A DNA stretch of 64,000 bases from Flavobacteriales bacterium UBA6051 (GCA_002427735.1 DIYP01000007.1:713397-777396); one strand, 5' to 3'; shown: positions 38,201 through 45,487, counted from the first letter of the stretch. A program made the numbers and translations. Notes: a model not told the origin generated them from the sequence alone.

Positions 38201-38287
38201 CACCGTTCCCCTACAGACAAAAGGCAACTTCTGCGACCATACCGAAACAGTTGCAAAAAGGGCAAAAACAAAGACAATATATCTCAT
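32216..38287 (-). CDS. Giant secreted TPR-like repeat protein (about 22 tandem 60-residue repeats)
   Basis: A 2,023-residue protein I cannot name. It has a signal peptide (MRYIVFVFALFATVSVWSQ), then a ~90-residue beta-sandwich of carboxypeptidase-regulatory type (VCRGTVENSDLGKREAGVTV). From about residue 165 to 1490 there are some 22 tandem units of ~60 residues. Each has a TPR-like pair (AADxLFNxxKxxEAKxKY type) and a third helix (YPxERIxEIDxLIA). A ~530-residue acidic, coiled-coil-rich region follows, and the last ~60 residues form a compact module (TTIITRRVVVIDGHADVYVR, ITYSKNGKPSLSHVW). It has no classical T9SS sorting domain. A periplasmic or outer-membrane scaffold is plausible. Three units are nearly identical at DNA level. 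Confidence 0.85.
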   Translation of the reverse strand: MRYIVFVFALFATVSVWSQKLPFVCRGTVENSDLGKREAGVTVTIVQNGSTVSTTSTASSGKFKISTDVDMSSSFELKFTKNGLVGKKLFFDFSKMNEEDVPPGGDYLPPLDITLFKERENVDFSFLETEPIGKFDWNTRELIPRLDAVQAAQMKERVQKLLDGADKEKAEAEKKYNEAIAKADAFYNENKYEEALGKYEEALGYKPKEQYPADRIIELDALIAAQQKADLEEKQANQEYYNLIEAADNLREQDNLEGAISKYNEALTKKDEQYPKDQVAELSKILEDRKKEAENQAKYDAAIKQADGFLKQKSLKAARDKYQEASELKPSEQYPKDQLAKLQSDLEKAAEAEELQKKYDAAVAAGDELFGAEKYEEAKEKYNEALTVEASSTYVKGRIALCDEKLAAAKAEKERLEKIQELLTRGNEEMSKEDWDLAKATFTEVLGLEEAHPEATEKLAIIDQKIQEANDLALQEEKYNALMKEGDNADASNDLDLALGKYEEAKTIKDTEEVTAKITDVKNRIAERDAEAEKETAYANHMSEGESMMGIIGDLEGARAEYEKALALFPDREEPKNKIAEIDDLLAAQKSNQEKKEAYEAAIAEADGLFNDEKLAEAKAKYQEAAGIDDTQAYPGERITEIDALIAAQEDAQAKKEAYEAAIAEADGLFNDEKLAEAKAKYQEAAGIDDTQAYPGERITEIDSLIAAQEDAQAKKEAYEAAITEADGLFNDEKLSEAKSKYEEAAGIDDTQTYPGERIAEIDALIAAEQDAQAKKDAYEAAIAAADELFTNNNLEEAKSKYSEAQSIDSEQTYPAEKIAEINQLMADNQAAEEKKASYDAAISAADALYNDGNWEAAKGKYQEALVFDATQSYPGERISEIDKLLEDQAAANERKAGYDAAIESANTLFNEAKWEEAKAKYREALTFDDTQSYPNERISEIDQLISDQAAESELKERLTTLLEEGNKFYNEANLEAAKTKFEEVLSLDAGNSEATNMLNRINEDVAAQKSEAEKDALFNSLKEEGFSLAESESYVPAKQKLQEALTLKDDAEVRTKIDEINSAIARLEAEQGADAQYNSLMSEAQTLESSEDYRAAITKYTEASSIKPDESLPKTKISELEDLLVNLEAEKAKDAEYMAFMKKGDDLVAQEKYLDAIKEYNNALAVKPNEQEPVDKAAEARRLSESAASQDVDRQYEKILTVAQKKIDAAEYNKAIELLERAIKLKERDERPKEMLANVKNIMKADAEYKAFMDEGNALANSRNYEDAKAKYEQALSRKPTASEPVEKIAEMDRLIADLASNAQKDALYNEYMSKGNISQNAKSYEQALSEYQNALSVKPGDVNAQNKIDEVQQILDDLANTNAENLERQNKFNALLKEADEQFSFENYLPAKTKYEEALKVDPTSTYAKTQIDECVRLERLKSIQEAEREYRKIIDAADKNFNRETYDKAKDYYQRALRIKNDDPYPKQKLAEIEAILNPVMVESAELEDLGDPFDNSIMDGAALLAKAEEERKQLSGTQIDRTYDAIKDEASEMTAEKTQDHYDNTASIYGVYRQVQIESAESDLNREETIEALRIAERELADAEKRNMLVEHSENLGDQVVLDQVDKEVAIDFGVRDAVHMKNADLMETYNRSLADDISADIYSDYGDNIDTDQSITDVRIKVSENFQDDREERELVERDVVRARDYAINKNVELSGDRYEIQLANKGTVAEITEGVSTKSVEDAKIAKDNNVELVEIRNVVLDADREQAAVEQETVYKADEEMAAVKRRVISDQQDLDNNRLESNEVLKESKKELADAERIKYNAETEKYLQNKQGINENIAVNGEINEIAEEAHAQKIAYVNAMDKKAHIKGQEEIEGDREERLNSKQSIERVYYGVSENAVEESKKKEQNAATLAEVNKTINAQERANALGEQDKHYDAAGKIADIDNTPEKKVKVANALGEEYPEGVSEESFTKSDQNGLMTTIITRRVVVIDGHADVYVRTQTLNGITYSKNGKPSLSHVWSKETQDPSLERHY
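35941..36480. repeat. 180-bp tandem repeat inside the giant gene
   Basis: The DNA repeats with a 180-bp period (60 codons). Blocks 36121-36300 and 36301-36480 differ at only 3 of 180 positions; block 35941-36120 is clearly related but more diverged. The period equals the protein repeat, so the units arose by in-frame duplication, the last one recently. Confidence 0.9.
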
Positions 38288-38400
38288 ATTCTATGATTTA
38301 AACGTAGGTCTGTACAACGAGTTACAGATTTGGTTTAAATTTGAACGCATTATTTATACAAATATGGGTAAAATAGTTCAATTTTCCCTTGTCAAATACC

Positions 38401-39543
38401 ATGCTAAACATTGAAAACACGAGTTATTGGGAGCAAAAAACATTCTTTAGAAATGTAGATTTTTTAATTGTCGGTGCCGGTATTGTGGGCTATAGCACTG
38501 CGCTTCATATTCGAGCGTCTTATCCAAACGCTAAAATTGTGATCATTGAACGAGGTATTTTACCCAGTGGGGCAAGTTCGAAAAACGCCGGGTTTGCTTG
38601 TTTTGGAAGTGCCACGGAGCTTTATAGTGATCTTCAAACAATGCCGGAAGAAAATGTCTGGGAAACCGTTGAATTACGACTGAAAGGATTGAATGCTCTA
38701 CGCAATTTGATTGGTGATGAGCAATTGAAACTTAAGATAAATGGATCTTGGGACTTAATCACTTCCGAAGAACGTGAACTCTTCAATTCAACCCGAGAAA
38801 AGTTAGCGTATTTTAATGAACAACTGGAAAGAATATCAGGAGAAAAAGAGGTTTACAGCGTAGACGCAGAAGTTGGAGGAAAGTTTGGATTTGCTCAAGT
38901 TGAAACAAGTATCTACAATCGTTTGGAAGGACAAATTGACACGGCTCAAATGAATGCTTCTTTCTACCGCAAAGTAATTGACGCTGGAATTCACGTATTG
39001 TTTGGCTTGAACGCTGAATCTATTATTGAACAAAACAATAGTGCCACTATTGTGACGAATCAAGGAGAAATTACCGCCACTAAAGTCGCTATCTGCACTA
39101 ATGGCTTTGCTTCTCAGTTCATTAATGATGAAGATATACGACCAGCAAGAGCACAGGTATTAATTACTGAACCAATAACCAACCTTTCCATCAAGGGGAC
39201 ATTTCACTATAATCAAGGCTACTATTATTTCAGGAATATTGATAACAGAATTCTCTTTGGTGGTGGAAGAAATCTTGATTTTGAAGGTGAAACAACTTCT
39301 GAGATGACCACTACCCCTCTCATTCAACATGAACTCGAAAGAATTTTGAGAAAGGTTATTATGCCGAGAAAAGAAGTGAAAATTGAGCACACGTGGTCTG
39401 GAATTATGGGCGTTGGGAAGACCAAAAAACCAATCATAAAGCAAGTTTCTGAAAGTGTTTACTGTGGCGTTCGTCTCGGGGGAATGGGTGTAGCAATCGG
39501 AACGTTGGTAGGAAAAGAACTTGCCGGGATGATAAAATTTTAA
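38401..39543 (+). CDS. FAD-dependent amine/amino-acid oxidoreductase (DAO family)
   Basis: A D-amino-acid-oxidase/glycine-oxidase-like flavoprotein of 380 residues. The FAD loop DFLIVGAGIVGYSTALHIR is near the N-terminus. IERGILPSGASSKNAGFACF is the conserved second segment, and CTNGFASQFIND and SGIMGVGKTKKPIIKQV with GVRLGGMGVAIG complete the fold. I start at the ATG 38401 (MLNIENTSYW); a TTG four codons upstream is less likely. gcvT follows after 64 bp with its own promoter-like element. Such oxidases release aldehydes or imines from secondary or primary amines; glycine or sarcosine are possible substrates given the neighbour, but that is inference. Confidence 0.82.
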   Translation: MLNIENTSYWEQKTFFRNVDFLIVGAGIVGYSTALHIRASYPNAKIVIIERGILPSGASSKNAGFACFGSATELYSDLQTMPEENVWETVELRLKGLNALRNLIGDEQLKLKINGSWDLITSEERELFNSTREKLAYFNEQLERISGEKEVYSVDAEVGGKFGFAQVETSIYNRLEGQIDTAQMNASFYRKVIDAGIHVLFGLNAESIIEQNNSATIVTNQGEITATKVAICTNGFASQFINDEDIRPARAQVLITEPITNLSIKGTFHYNQGYYYFRNIDNRILFGGGRNLDFEGETTSEMTTTPLIQHELERILRKVIMPRKEVKIEHTWSGIMGVGKTKKPIIKQVSESVYCGVRLGGMGVAIGTLVGKELAGMIKF

Positions 39544-39571
39544 AAACATGTTATCAATTCCACAATAGTGC

Positions 39572-39579
39572 TATTTTTG
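39572..39579 (+). promoter_or_regulatory. Bacteroidota -7 promoter element (TATTTTTG) of gcvT
   Basis: TATTTTTG fits TAnnTTTG and ends 28 bp before the gcvT ATG at 39608. No clear -33 TTTG is present. It suggests gcvT can be transcribed apart from the FAD oxidase. Confidence 0.4.
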
Positions 39580-39607
39580 ACTTCACTTTTGATCAAACTT
39601 TTGAGAC

Positions 39608-40693
39608 ATGAAAAATACAGCTTTAACTGACAAACATATTTCTCTCGGTGCCAAAATGGTTCCTTTTGCAGGATACAACATGCCTGTTCAATATGAAGGC
39701 GTAAATGCAGAACATGAAACTGTCCGTGAAGGTGTCGGCGTTTTCGATGTCTCTCACATGGGAGAATTCCTTGTTTCCGGATCAGGAGCTTTAGACCTTA
39801 TTCAAAAGGTTACCTCTAATGATGCTTCTACTCTTACTATTGGGCGTGCGCAATACAGTTGTATGCCAAACGGAGAAGGCGGGATTGTTGATGATCTCAT
39901 CATTTACAAAGTCAAGGATGAAGAGTATTTGTTAGTCGTGAATGCCTCGAATATTGATAAAGACTGGGACTGGATTTCATCTCACAATGAATTTGGAGCG
40001 GTAATGCGCAATCTATCTGACGATTATTCATTACTCGCAATTCAAGGTCCTAAGGCTGTTGAAGCCATGCAATCATTGACATCCATCGATCTTTCGGCAA
40101 TCAAGTATTACCATTTTGAAGTCGCTGATTTTGCTGGTATCGAGTACGCTATTATCTCTGCAACTGGTTATACTGGAAGCGGTGGATTTGAAATTTACTG
40201 TAAGAATAGTGAAGTTGAACAAGTCTGGGATAAAGTGTTTGAAGCTGGTGCTGCTTTTGGAATTAAACCGATCGGACTCGCAGCCCGCGATACTTTGCGC
40301 CTTGAAATGGGGTTCTGCCTTTACGGAAATGACATTGATGACACAACTTCTCCTCTGGAGGCTGGTTTGGGATGGATCACGAAACTGGCGAAAGGAGATT
40401 TTGTTGATCGTGACTTCCTGGCAAAACAAAAAGAAGAAGGGATCACTCGAAAATTGGTTGCTTTTGAAATGGTTGACAGAGGAATTCCTCGTCATGACTA
40501 CCCTATTCAAGATGCGGATGGCAATACGATAGGACGTGTTACTTCGGGAACGATGTCTCCTTCTATGAAAAAAGCCATTGGTCTCGGTTATGTCGATAAA
40601 GGTCACGATGCCATGGATTCGGAAATTTACATTGAGATTCGAAACAAAGGTGTAAAAGCAAAAATCGTTAAGCTTCCTTTTTACAAAAAGTAG
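39608..40693 (+). CDS. gcvT: Glycine cleavage system T protein (aminomethyltransferase)
   Basis: Transfers the methylene group of the H-protein-bound aminomethyl to tetrahydrofolate, releasing ammonia. The 361 residues begin TALTDKHISLGAKMVPFAGY and carry VFDVSHMGEF, TGYTGSGGFEIYC (folate site), LAARDTLRLEMGFCLYGND and VTSGTMSPSMKKAIGLGYV, all typical of GcvT rather than YgfZ. The gcvH and gcvP genes are not in the window. A metalloprotease gene follows after 9 bp. Confidence 0.95.
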   Translation: MKNTALTDKHISLGAKMVPFAGYNMPVQYEGVNAEHETVREGVGVFDVSHMGEFLVSGSGALDLIQKVTSNDASTLTIGRAQYSCMPNGEGGIVDDLIIYKVKDEEYLLVVNASNIDKDWDWISSHNEFGAVMRNLSDDYSLLAIQGPKAVEAMQSLTSIDLSAIKYYHFEVADFAGIEYAIISATGYTGSGGFEIYCKNSEVEQVWDKVFEAGAAFGIKPIGLAARDTLRLEMGFCLYGNDIDDTTSPLEAGLGWITKLAKGDFVDRDFLAKQKEEGITRKLVAFEMVDRGIPRHDYPIQDADGNTIGRVTSGTMSPSMKKAIGLGYVDKGHDAMDSEIYIEIRNKGVKAKIVKLPFYKK

Positions 40694-40702
40694 AACGCGA
40701 AC

Positions 40703-41542
40703 ATGTCGTGGTTTCGTCGATTATTCCAACAAAAAACGAAGGAAGCCAGGTATGAAAATTTTAAAGAGAGTTGGAGGCACACGCTCGTATCCAAAGTTTC
40801 TTTTTATTCAGCATTATCCTCTGATGAAAAATTAAGGTTTGAAAAAACCGTCCTCCGCTTTTTAAATACGACACGTATTACGGGTATCAAAACCGAGGTA
40901 ACGGATGATGATATTGCCCTCATCGGAGCCAGTGCGATCATTCCAATCTTTGCGTTTCCAAATTGGGAGTATCATAATCTTGACGAGGTACTCCTCTACC
41001 CTGCTCATTTTGATTTCAACCATGTCATCGGATCAAGTAAGGGCACTGCAATCCTTGGGATGGTAGGTTATGGCTATATGGAAGGGAAGATGGTGCTTTC
41101 GAAAAAAGCGCTGTACCATGGGTTTCAAAATACAACAGATAAGCAAAACACGGCTATTCATGAATTTGTTCATTTAATTGATAAAATGGATGGAGCAGTC
41201 GATGGAGTTCTTGTTTACCTTAAGGATAAATCATACGTTTTGCCTTGGCTTAACTTAATCGATGAAAAGATCAAGGAAATACAGGAATCAGAAAGTGATA
41301 TCCGTGATTATGGAGCGAAAAATCGATCGGAGTTTCTTGCAGTGGTTTCTGAGTACTTTTTCGAGCGCCCGAAACTACTCAAAAGCAAGCATCCACAGCT
41401 CTATGCATATATGGAACGTATGTTCGCGCAGAAGTTAGCTGACAAAAAGCTAGTCGAAAAAGCAAAACCAGTTCGGCATTTCGATCCTTGCCCCTGCGGG
41501 AGCGAAAAAAAGTTTCGAGAATGTTGCCAGAAAGGATCTTAA
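40703..41542 (+). CDS. mtfA: MtfA-like M90 zinc metallopeptidase with C-terminal SEC-C motif
   Basis: A cytosolic zinc peptidase (279 residues) of the MtfA/M90 family, which in E. coli removes residues from peptides and binds the Mlc repressor. The metal site is AIHEFVHLIDKMDG (~151-164), with the downstream ligand region NRSEFLAVVSEYFFERP, and an N-terminal FAFPNWEYHNLDEVLLYP as in family members. After the usual end a ~30-residue extension carries a SEC-C zinc motif, CPCGSEKKFRECC (~263-275), also seen at the end of SecA. This fusion is not part of E. coli MtfA. It starts 9 bp after gcvT. Its last 4 bases overlap the convergent gene. Confidence 0.85.
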   Translation: MSWFRRLFQQKTKEARYENFKESWRHTLVSKVSFYSALSSDEKLRFEKTVLRFLNTTRITGIKTEVTDDDIALIGASAIIPIFAFPNWEYHNLDEVLLYPAHFDFNHVIGSSKGTAILGMVGYGYMEGKMVLSKKALYHGFQNTTDKQNTAIHEFVHLIDKMDGAVDGVLVYLKDKSYVLPWLNLIDEKIKEIQESESDIRDYGAKNRSEFLAVVSEYFFERPKLLKSKHPQLYAYMERMFAQKLADKKLVEKAKPVRHFDPCPCGSEKKFRECCQKGS

Positions 41543-41985
41543 GCCAATTTTGGGTGATTCGCATAAAATGCTTTGACTTCTTTTTTTAATTTTCCGAGTC
41601 TTTGAATAAATGGAGTATATCCTCTCTTCCCTTCCATCCTGACATGGATTCCACTTCCCAGAAATCCAGCTTGAACCTTAAAATCTCTAATGTCTTCCAG
41701 CGAATAGAATCGAACCACGGTGCCTTCAAAAGACTCCTCTAGTTCATAAAGCACTTCTTCTAATTCGTTCAATGAAGAACACTGAGAAATCATTTCTTCC
41801 ACTGCTTCATGCACAGCCTTACCTTTTAGTGAAAACCGTTCAGTCGTTATATAATTATAACTGTGATGGGTAACCTTTGATGGAATACAGAGCATGTACT
41901 TCTGAGTACCAATAAATACCCCATCGTCTGTCAGCATCCAAACTTTTGGCAGGTATACGTAATCCTTAAACGCTTGTATCGGCAT
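41539..41985 (-). CDS. Hypothetical cytosolic protein
   Basis: A 148-residue protein with no signal or membrane segment. It is not assigned to a family I know. Features are an early KVWMLTDDGVFIGTQKYMLC, an acidic helix (SLNELEEVLYELEESFEG) and a basic end (MEGKRGYTPFIQRLGKLKKE). It overlaps the convergent mtfA by 4 bases. It lies 22 bp downstream of the TonB-like gene at 42008 and may belong to its transcript. Confidence 0.55.
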   Translation of the reverse strand: MPIQAFKDYVYLPKVWMLTDDGVFIGTQKYMLCIPSKVTHHSYNYITTERFSLKGKAVHEAVEEMISQCSSLNELEEVLYELEESFEGTVVRFYSLEDIRDFKVQAGFLGSGIHVRMEGKRGYTPFIQRLGKLKKEVKAFYANHPKLA

Positions 41986-42007
41986 ATTGCTAAAATTCTC
42001 GGATCAT

Positions 42008-42484
42008 TTATTTCTCAACAATATCAAAACTGATAAACAAGTCACTCTTTACATTTACCCGAATATCATTAATCATTGCTGGTTTCCATTTCGTTGCCCA
42101 AATAAACTCTTCAATTAACTGTCTACAAGACGCACATTTTCCGCGTTCCGGAAACACCTTTCCTTCGTCATAAGCTTTTACTCGTGTGATCTCTCCTTTA
42201 CGGTTTATACTAAAGTAAACCGCAATATCTGCTTCCAGTTCCTTTTTTTTCGCTTCAGACGGATATGCTAATTGATCTAACCTATCGTAAAATGCGCTCC
42301 AACCCTCATCGGGCTCAGGATACTTCTGTACCTCCTCATATTTATAGTATGAAAGTGTATCTGGATTCTCGGGAAAAGATGAGCTCGGTGCCATGATACC
42401 AGGCATTACACTGATGGAATATCCTTTCTCCTGTCCACGAGCGATTGTAGCAAAAAACACTATAAAAAGAAGTGCTATTCTCAC
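42008..42484 (-). CDS. Periplasmic protein with TonB-C-like domain
   Basis: The GTG at 42482-42484 gives 158 residues with a signal peptide (VRIALLFIVFFATIARGQ). The second half resembles the C-terminal domain of TonB-family proteins: LAYPSEAKKKELEADIAVYF, SINRKGEITRVKAYDEG and FIWATKWKPAMINDIRVNV, ending ISFDIVEK. CASC (~110) could be a disulfide or redox pair. It has no membrane anchor beyond the signal, so it would be free in the periplasm or envelope-bound by partners rather than a classical TonB. The start lies 1 base after the stop of the DUF4870 gene. An upstream start would enter that gene and add an unlikely leader. Confidence 0.65.
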   Translation of the reverse strand: MRIALLFIVFFATIARGQEKGYSISVMPGIMAPSSSFPENPDTLSYYKYEEVQKYPEPDEGWSAFYDRLDQLAYPSEAKKKELEADIAVYFSINRKGEITRVKAYDEGKVFPERGKCASCRQLIEEFIWATKWKPAMINDIRVNVKSDLFISFDIVEK

Positions 42485-42485
42485 C

Positions 42486-42782
42486 TTAAAGCGACTTAAA
42501 CCAGTCCTGAAAATACGCTCCAATAACTGGTAACTCCGTCTTTTCGCGATTAACAGCTCCAATGAGACTCATTATTAACGCCACTAATACAAAAATTGCG
42601 ATGAACAAATTAAATATTGGAATGATTGAACCAGCGACACCTATTAGGAAAACTCCCAACATCTGACGAATATAGAAACTTGCAAAAGTGTCCTTCTCAT
42701 TGTTATTCATCACCAATGCGATAATCCATCCAATAATCGTGATATGCGCAATAATGGCTATTGTTCTTCCTTGTTCATTCAT
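42486..42782 (-). CDS. DUF4870-type small membrane protein
   Basis: A 98-residue inner-membrane protein with the DUF4870 pattern: a first helix with GRTIAIIAHITIIGWIIALVM, KDTFASFYIRQMLGVFLIGV, and a last helix (NLFIAIFVLVALIMSLIGAV) before a short polar tail. The family is related to Tic20-like small proteins and has no settled function. It is transcribed with the TonB-like gene downstream, from a -7 element at 42827-42834. Confidence 0.75.
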   Translation of the reverse strand: MNEQGRTIAIIAHITIIGWIIALVMNNNEKDTFASFYIRQMLGVFLIGVAGSIIPIFNLFIAIFVLVALIMSLIGAVNREKTELPVIGAYFQDWFKSL

Positions 42783-42826
42783 AATGCTTCTTAATTTGAA
42801 AAGTGTTGGTTAGATCTGATACTCTT

Positions 42827-42834
42827 CAAATTTA
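42827..42834 (-). promoter_or_regulatory. Possible -7 promoter element (TAAATTTG)
   Basis: Minus-strand TAAATTTG fits TAnnTTTG and lies 44 bp before the DUF4870 ATG at 42782, in the gap between that gene and the PPDK-like gene. A match this AT-rich may be chance. Confidence 0.3.
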
Positions 42835-42866
42835 GAAATTGTTTTCCAAAGCAGTGTATCCTTTCA

Positions 42867-45362
42867 CTATTCTAGCCTATGAATTAGAAGTTTCTTTGTA
42901 GCACAGTGCTTTTTGCCCACAATACCGCTTACAATATAGATCCCTGATGAAACACCATCCAATTTAATATGGTGATTAGAACGATCATACCATGGGCTTG
43001 TTCTCGTCTCAATTACCTGTCCATTGAGATCAAAAATATTAACCGAAGTGAGATCGCAATCTCGGCATGTAACATTCACATGATCACTGGCAGGGTTAGG
43101 AAATACTATTAACTCACATGTAGTTTCTTCCGTTTTATCATCAGCTACATACGAAACCCATGGTCTTGCTTGTTTAATGATCAGTTGGTTATTACTATTG
43201 ATCTTATACTCAATATCCATTGCAAAAGTGCTATTATCTTCAGCATTATATAGTTTCGCAAATTCATCATGAATGACTGTTAAGTAAGCCCTTAAATCAT
43301 TCAATTCAACATCTGTCATCAGAAGTGAATCAGCGCTGACCAAACTAGAGTGTTGAATAATTGAATAATTCTCGCCCCCCCATACTGGAACTTTATGTAA
43401 AAGAAGTTCTTCCGGCCTCGATTCTCCGCCAGGATTAGTAATTAACTCCGAGGCGAGTTGAGAATTCAAATAAAAATTATCAGAAGTATTGTATACAGGA
43501 TCTGCGCTAACTCCTACACCATTTACTTTTTCATTTTTATAGTTCTCATGACACAAAACGCCCATCGATGCATAAAAGTGATCTATCCTGTAAAAGTCTC
43601 GTTCTTCAAATGCGCGAAGATTCCATAGACTTGCATAAACTTGCTTAATTGATTTTGAAATGTGTCCTTCGTCGGGATGCTGTGTTTTTGATTCGTATAG
43701 CCCCGCACCACTGAAACCAGGTAAATCTTCATTATTGGTACTTGACCTGCATCGAACAGAAGCACCTAAAGGGAACTGCGCATGCATTTCTGCCAGATCA
43801 TCTAACATCCATTGAGGCATTTCAGCGGACTCAATTCTCTCACGGAACTCAGCCAGCATTAGATCTCTGACGTTTCTGTCGGAAATAAAACTGGCGTTGC
43901 TTATCATTTCCTTCGCCTCATCAAAGAAATGATTATGCTTCATGAACTCCTGATAAAAATAAAATGGTACGGCGAAACCGCTGGGAATCGTTCCTTCTGG
44001 AAAATCAAAGCGCCTCATCGTAGCTACGTTAGCTGACTTAGCTCCAAAACCGTCAAACATATCAAACGTAACCTCATCTAAGGACTTAATCCTTTTGTAA
44101 TCCAAATTTAACGGTGGCAATTGGGTATCCTGAGGACGATTCTTCTCGTACCAGGCATTTACCTCTTCCAATGTAGCTTCTCGAATGGTATACGAGCTTT
44201 GCTCAACATTAAAATAAATGTACTTGTTCAGTAAATTAGCAATGGTATCGATAGCTAAGGGATCACGAATAAAAGCATTTGGGATATGATCTTGAATGGC
44301 TCTTAGATTTACGTGCGACAGAGGAGTTTGAATAACAGATGTGATTATACCTCCAACTCGAGGAAGCGAGTTTGGTAGTGACTCATAAAGCACAATATCC
44401 TTAGGGCCGGGGACTTCTTCCAATGAAACTAACCTGAAAAAGCCATACCCTTCCGTTTGGTTAAGCCCCCAGTAATCAACACCAGCATATACATCCGTCT
44501 CAAATACAACAGAAACTCTGGAATTTTGATAAGCAGTCAACTCAGCATCATACTCTGGTTCATTCCCAACATTGATATAATAGGAAAGATTGTTCTCTAA
44601 AAAAAGCATGTTAGCCGCTAGCAGTTCTTGCGTTCTTTGAACTGTCAAAAAATCCATACTTTCATTATTACTATAATTGAACGCATATGTTCCCAAAACT
44701 CCATTTTCAGCGAGAATGGTCGGATGAAACACTACTTGACCTTTTACTACATCCGGAGCCAGGTGATTAATTCCAATATGAGTTGCAAAATCAACATGCA
44801 AAGGATGCGTGTTTGTATTGATAAAATAGACTTTAGGATTATCAGTATCGAAGTCATCAATTAAGAACTTGACATATTCCTTACCGTTTAGAAATGGCTG
44901 CCATTGCACATTTTCATGCTCTACTGACAATTCGTTAAAGGTAGATAACTCGTCAATTGCCACTAACCCATTTTCAATGGTAACTGTTTCGCCGGTATTG
45001 ATGGGAGAATTAATAGGCAAATTATTGTATTCCTCAATGTCGTCAATTCCATCGTAATCGGTATCGAAAGGATTATTTATTGGGTACTCAAGAACCTGAT
45101 AATGCTCTTCTGGATAAGCACCAAGTGGTTCAGTAATAATAGTTGTGCCCGTTTCACCCATTTGAACGGATGTTTCCAGCGAAAATGCAGAATCTGGGTG
45201 GTGCCTAACATTAAGCACATAATAACTCGTTGGACTGGAATTAACCTCAAGTCGCACACGTCCATTTACATCCGTAGAATAATTTAGTATGCCAGCGACT
45301 TGCTGTCCGTAGCCCAAAAAGCTAAGGAAGACCATTAGGAGCAGAGACCAATAATTTGTCAT
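42867..45362 (-). CDS. Secreted PPDK/PEP-synthase-like ATP-grasp protein with T9SS sorting domain
   Basis: An 831-residue exported protein. Order: signal peptide (LLLMVFLSFLGYGQ); a unit with the Ca-binding-like DTDYDGIDDIEEYN (~98-111); a swivelling phospho-histidine-type domain (~334-355, GGIITSVIQTPLSHVNLRA); then a PPDK N-terminal ATP-grasp domain (~430-750) with FGAKSANVATMRR, GASVRCRSSTNNEDLPGFSG, GVGVSADPVYNT and FAMDIEYKI...QARPW. A T9SS type A sorting domain ends the protein (~755-831; VFPNPASDHVNV, VSSGIYIVSGIV, KKLLIHRLE). In normal PPDK the swivel domain follows the ATP-grasp domain; here it precedes it. ATP is scarce outside the cell, so the role is unclear. Confidence 0.85.
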   Translation of the reverse strand: MTNYWSLLLMVFLSFLGYGQQVAGILNYSTDVNGRVRLEVNSSPTSYYVLNVRHHPDSAFSLETSVQMGETGTTIITEPLGAYPEEHYQVLEYPINNPFDTDYDGIDDIEEYNNLPINSPINTGETVTIENGLVAIDELSTFNELSVEHENVQWQPFLNGKEYVKFLIDDFDTDNPKVYFINTNTHPLHVDFATHIGINHLAPDVVKGQVVFHPTILAENGVLGTYAFNYSNNESMDFLTVQRTQELLAANMLFLENNLSYYINVGNEPEYDAELTAYQNSRVSVVFETDVYAGVDYWGLNQTEGYGFFRLVSLEEVPGPKDIVLYESLPNSLPRVGGIITSVIQTPLSHVNLRAIQDHIPNAFIRDPLAIDTIANLLNKYIYFNVEQSSYTIREATLEEVNAWYEKNRPQDTQLPPLNLDYKRIKSLDEVTFDMFDGFGAKSANVATMRRFDFPEGTIPSGFAVPFYFYQEFMKHNHFFDEAKEMISNASFISDRNVRDLMLAEFRERIESAEMPQWMLDDLAEMHAQFPLGASVRCRSSTNNEDLPGFSGAGLYESKTQHPDEGHISKSIKQVYASLWNLRAFEERDFYRIDHFYASMGVLCHENYKNEKVNGVGVSADPVYNTSDNFYLNSQLASELITNPGGESRPEELLLHKVPVWGGENYSIIQHSSLVSADSLLMTDVELNDLRAYLTVIHDEFAKLYNAEDNSTFAMDIEYKINSNNQLIIKQARPWVSYVADDKTEETTCELIVFPNPASDHVNVTCRDCDLTSVNIFDLNGQVIETRTSPWYDRSNHHIKLDGVSSGIYIVSGIVGKKHCATKKLLIHRLE

Positions 45363-45391
45363 TGTTTTAATAAAATTTCCAGCTAAGAGAG

Positions 45392-45413
45392 TTTACTTTT
45401 AGTTTAAAGTAAA
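45392..45413. promoter_or_regulatory. AT-rich palindrome upstream of the secreted ATP-grasp gene
   Basis: TTTACTTT and AAAGTAAA form a perfect 8-bp inverted repeat around a 6-base centre, 30 bp ahead of the ATG at 45362. There is no T run, so it is more like an operator for a dimeric regulator than a terminator. Such AT palindromes also occur by chance. Confidence 0.3.
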
Positions 45414-45487
45414 TTACGAAATTATTCTCTTACTTGTGCATCACGAGAATAACGAACATCAGCATGCATTCGTTGGTATATTATAAA

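Noticed and set aside
40073..40606. 177-codon open frame antisense to gcvT
   Set aside because: It lies wholly within gcvT, which shows all family motifs; the antisense product has no signal.
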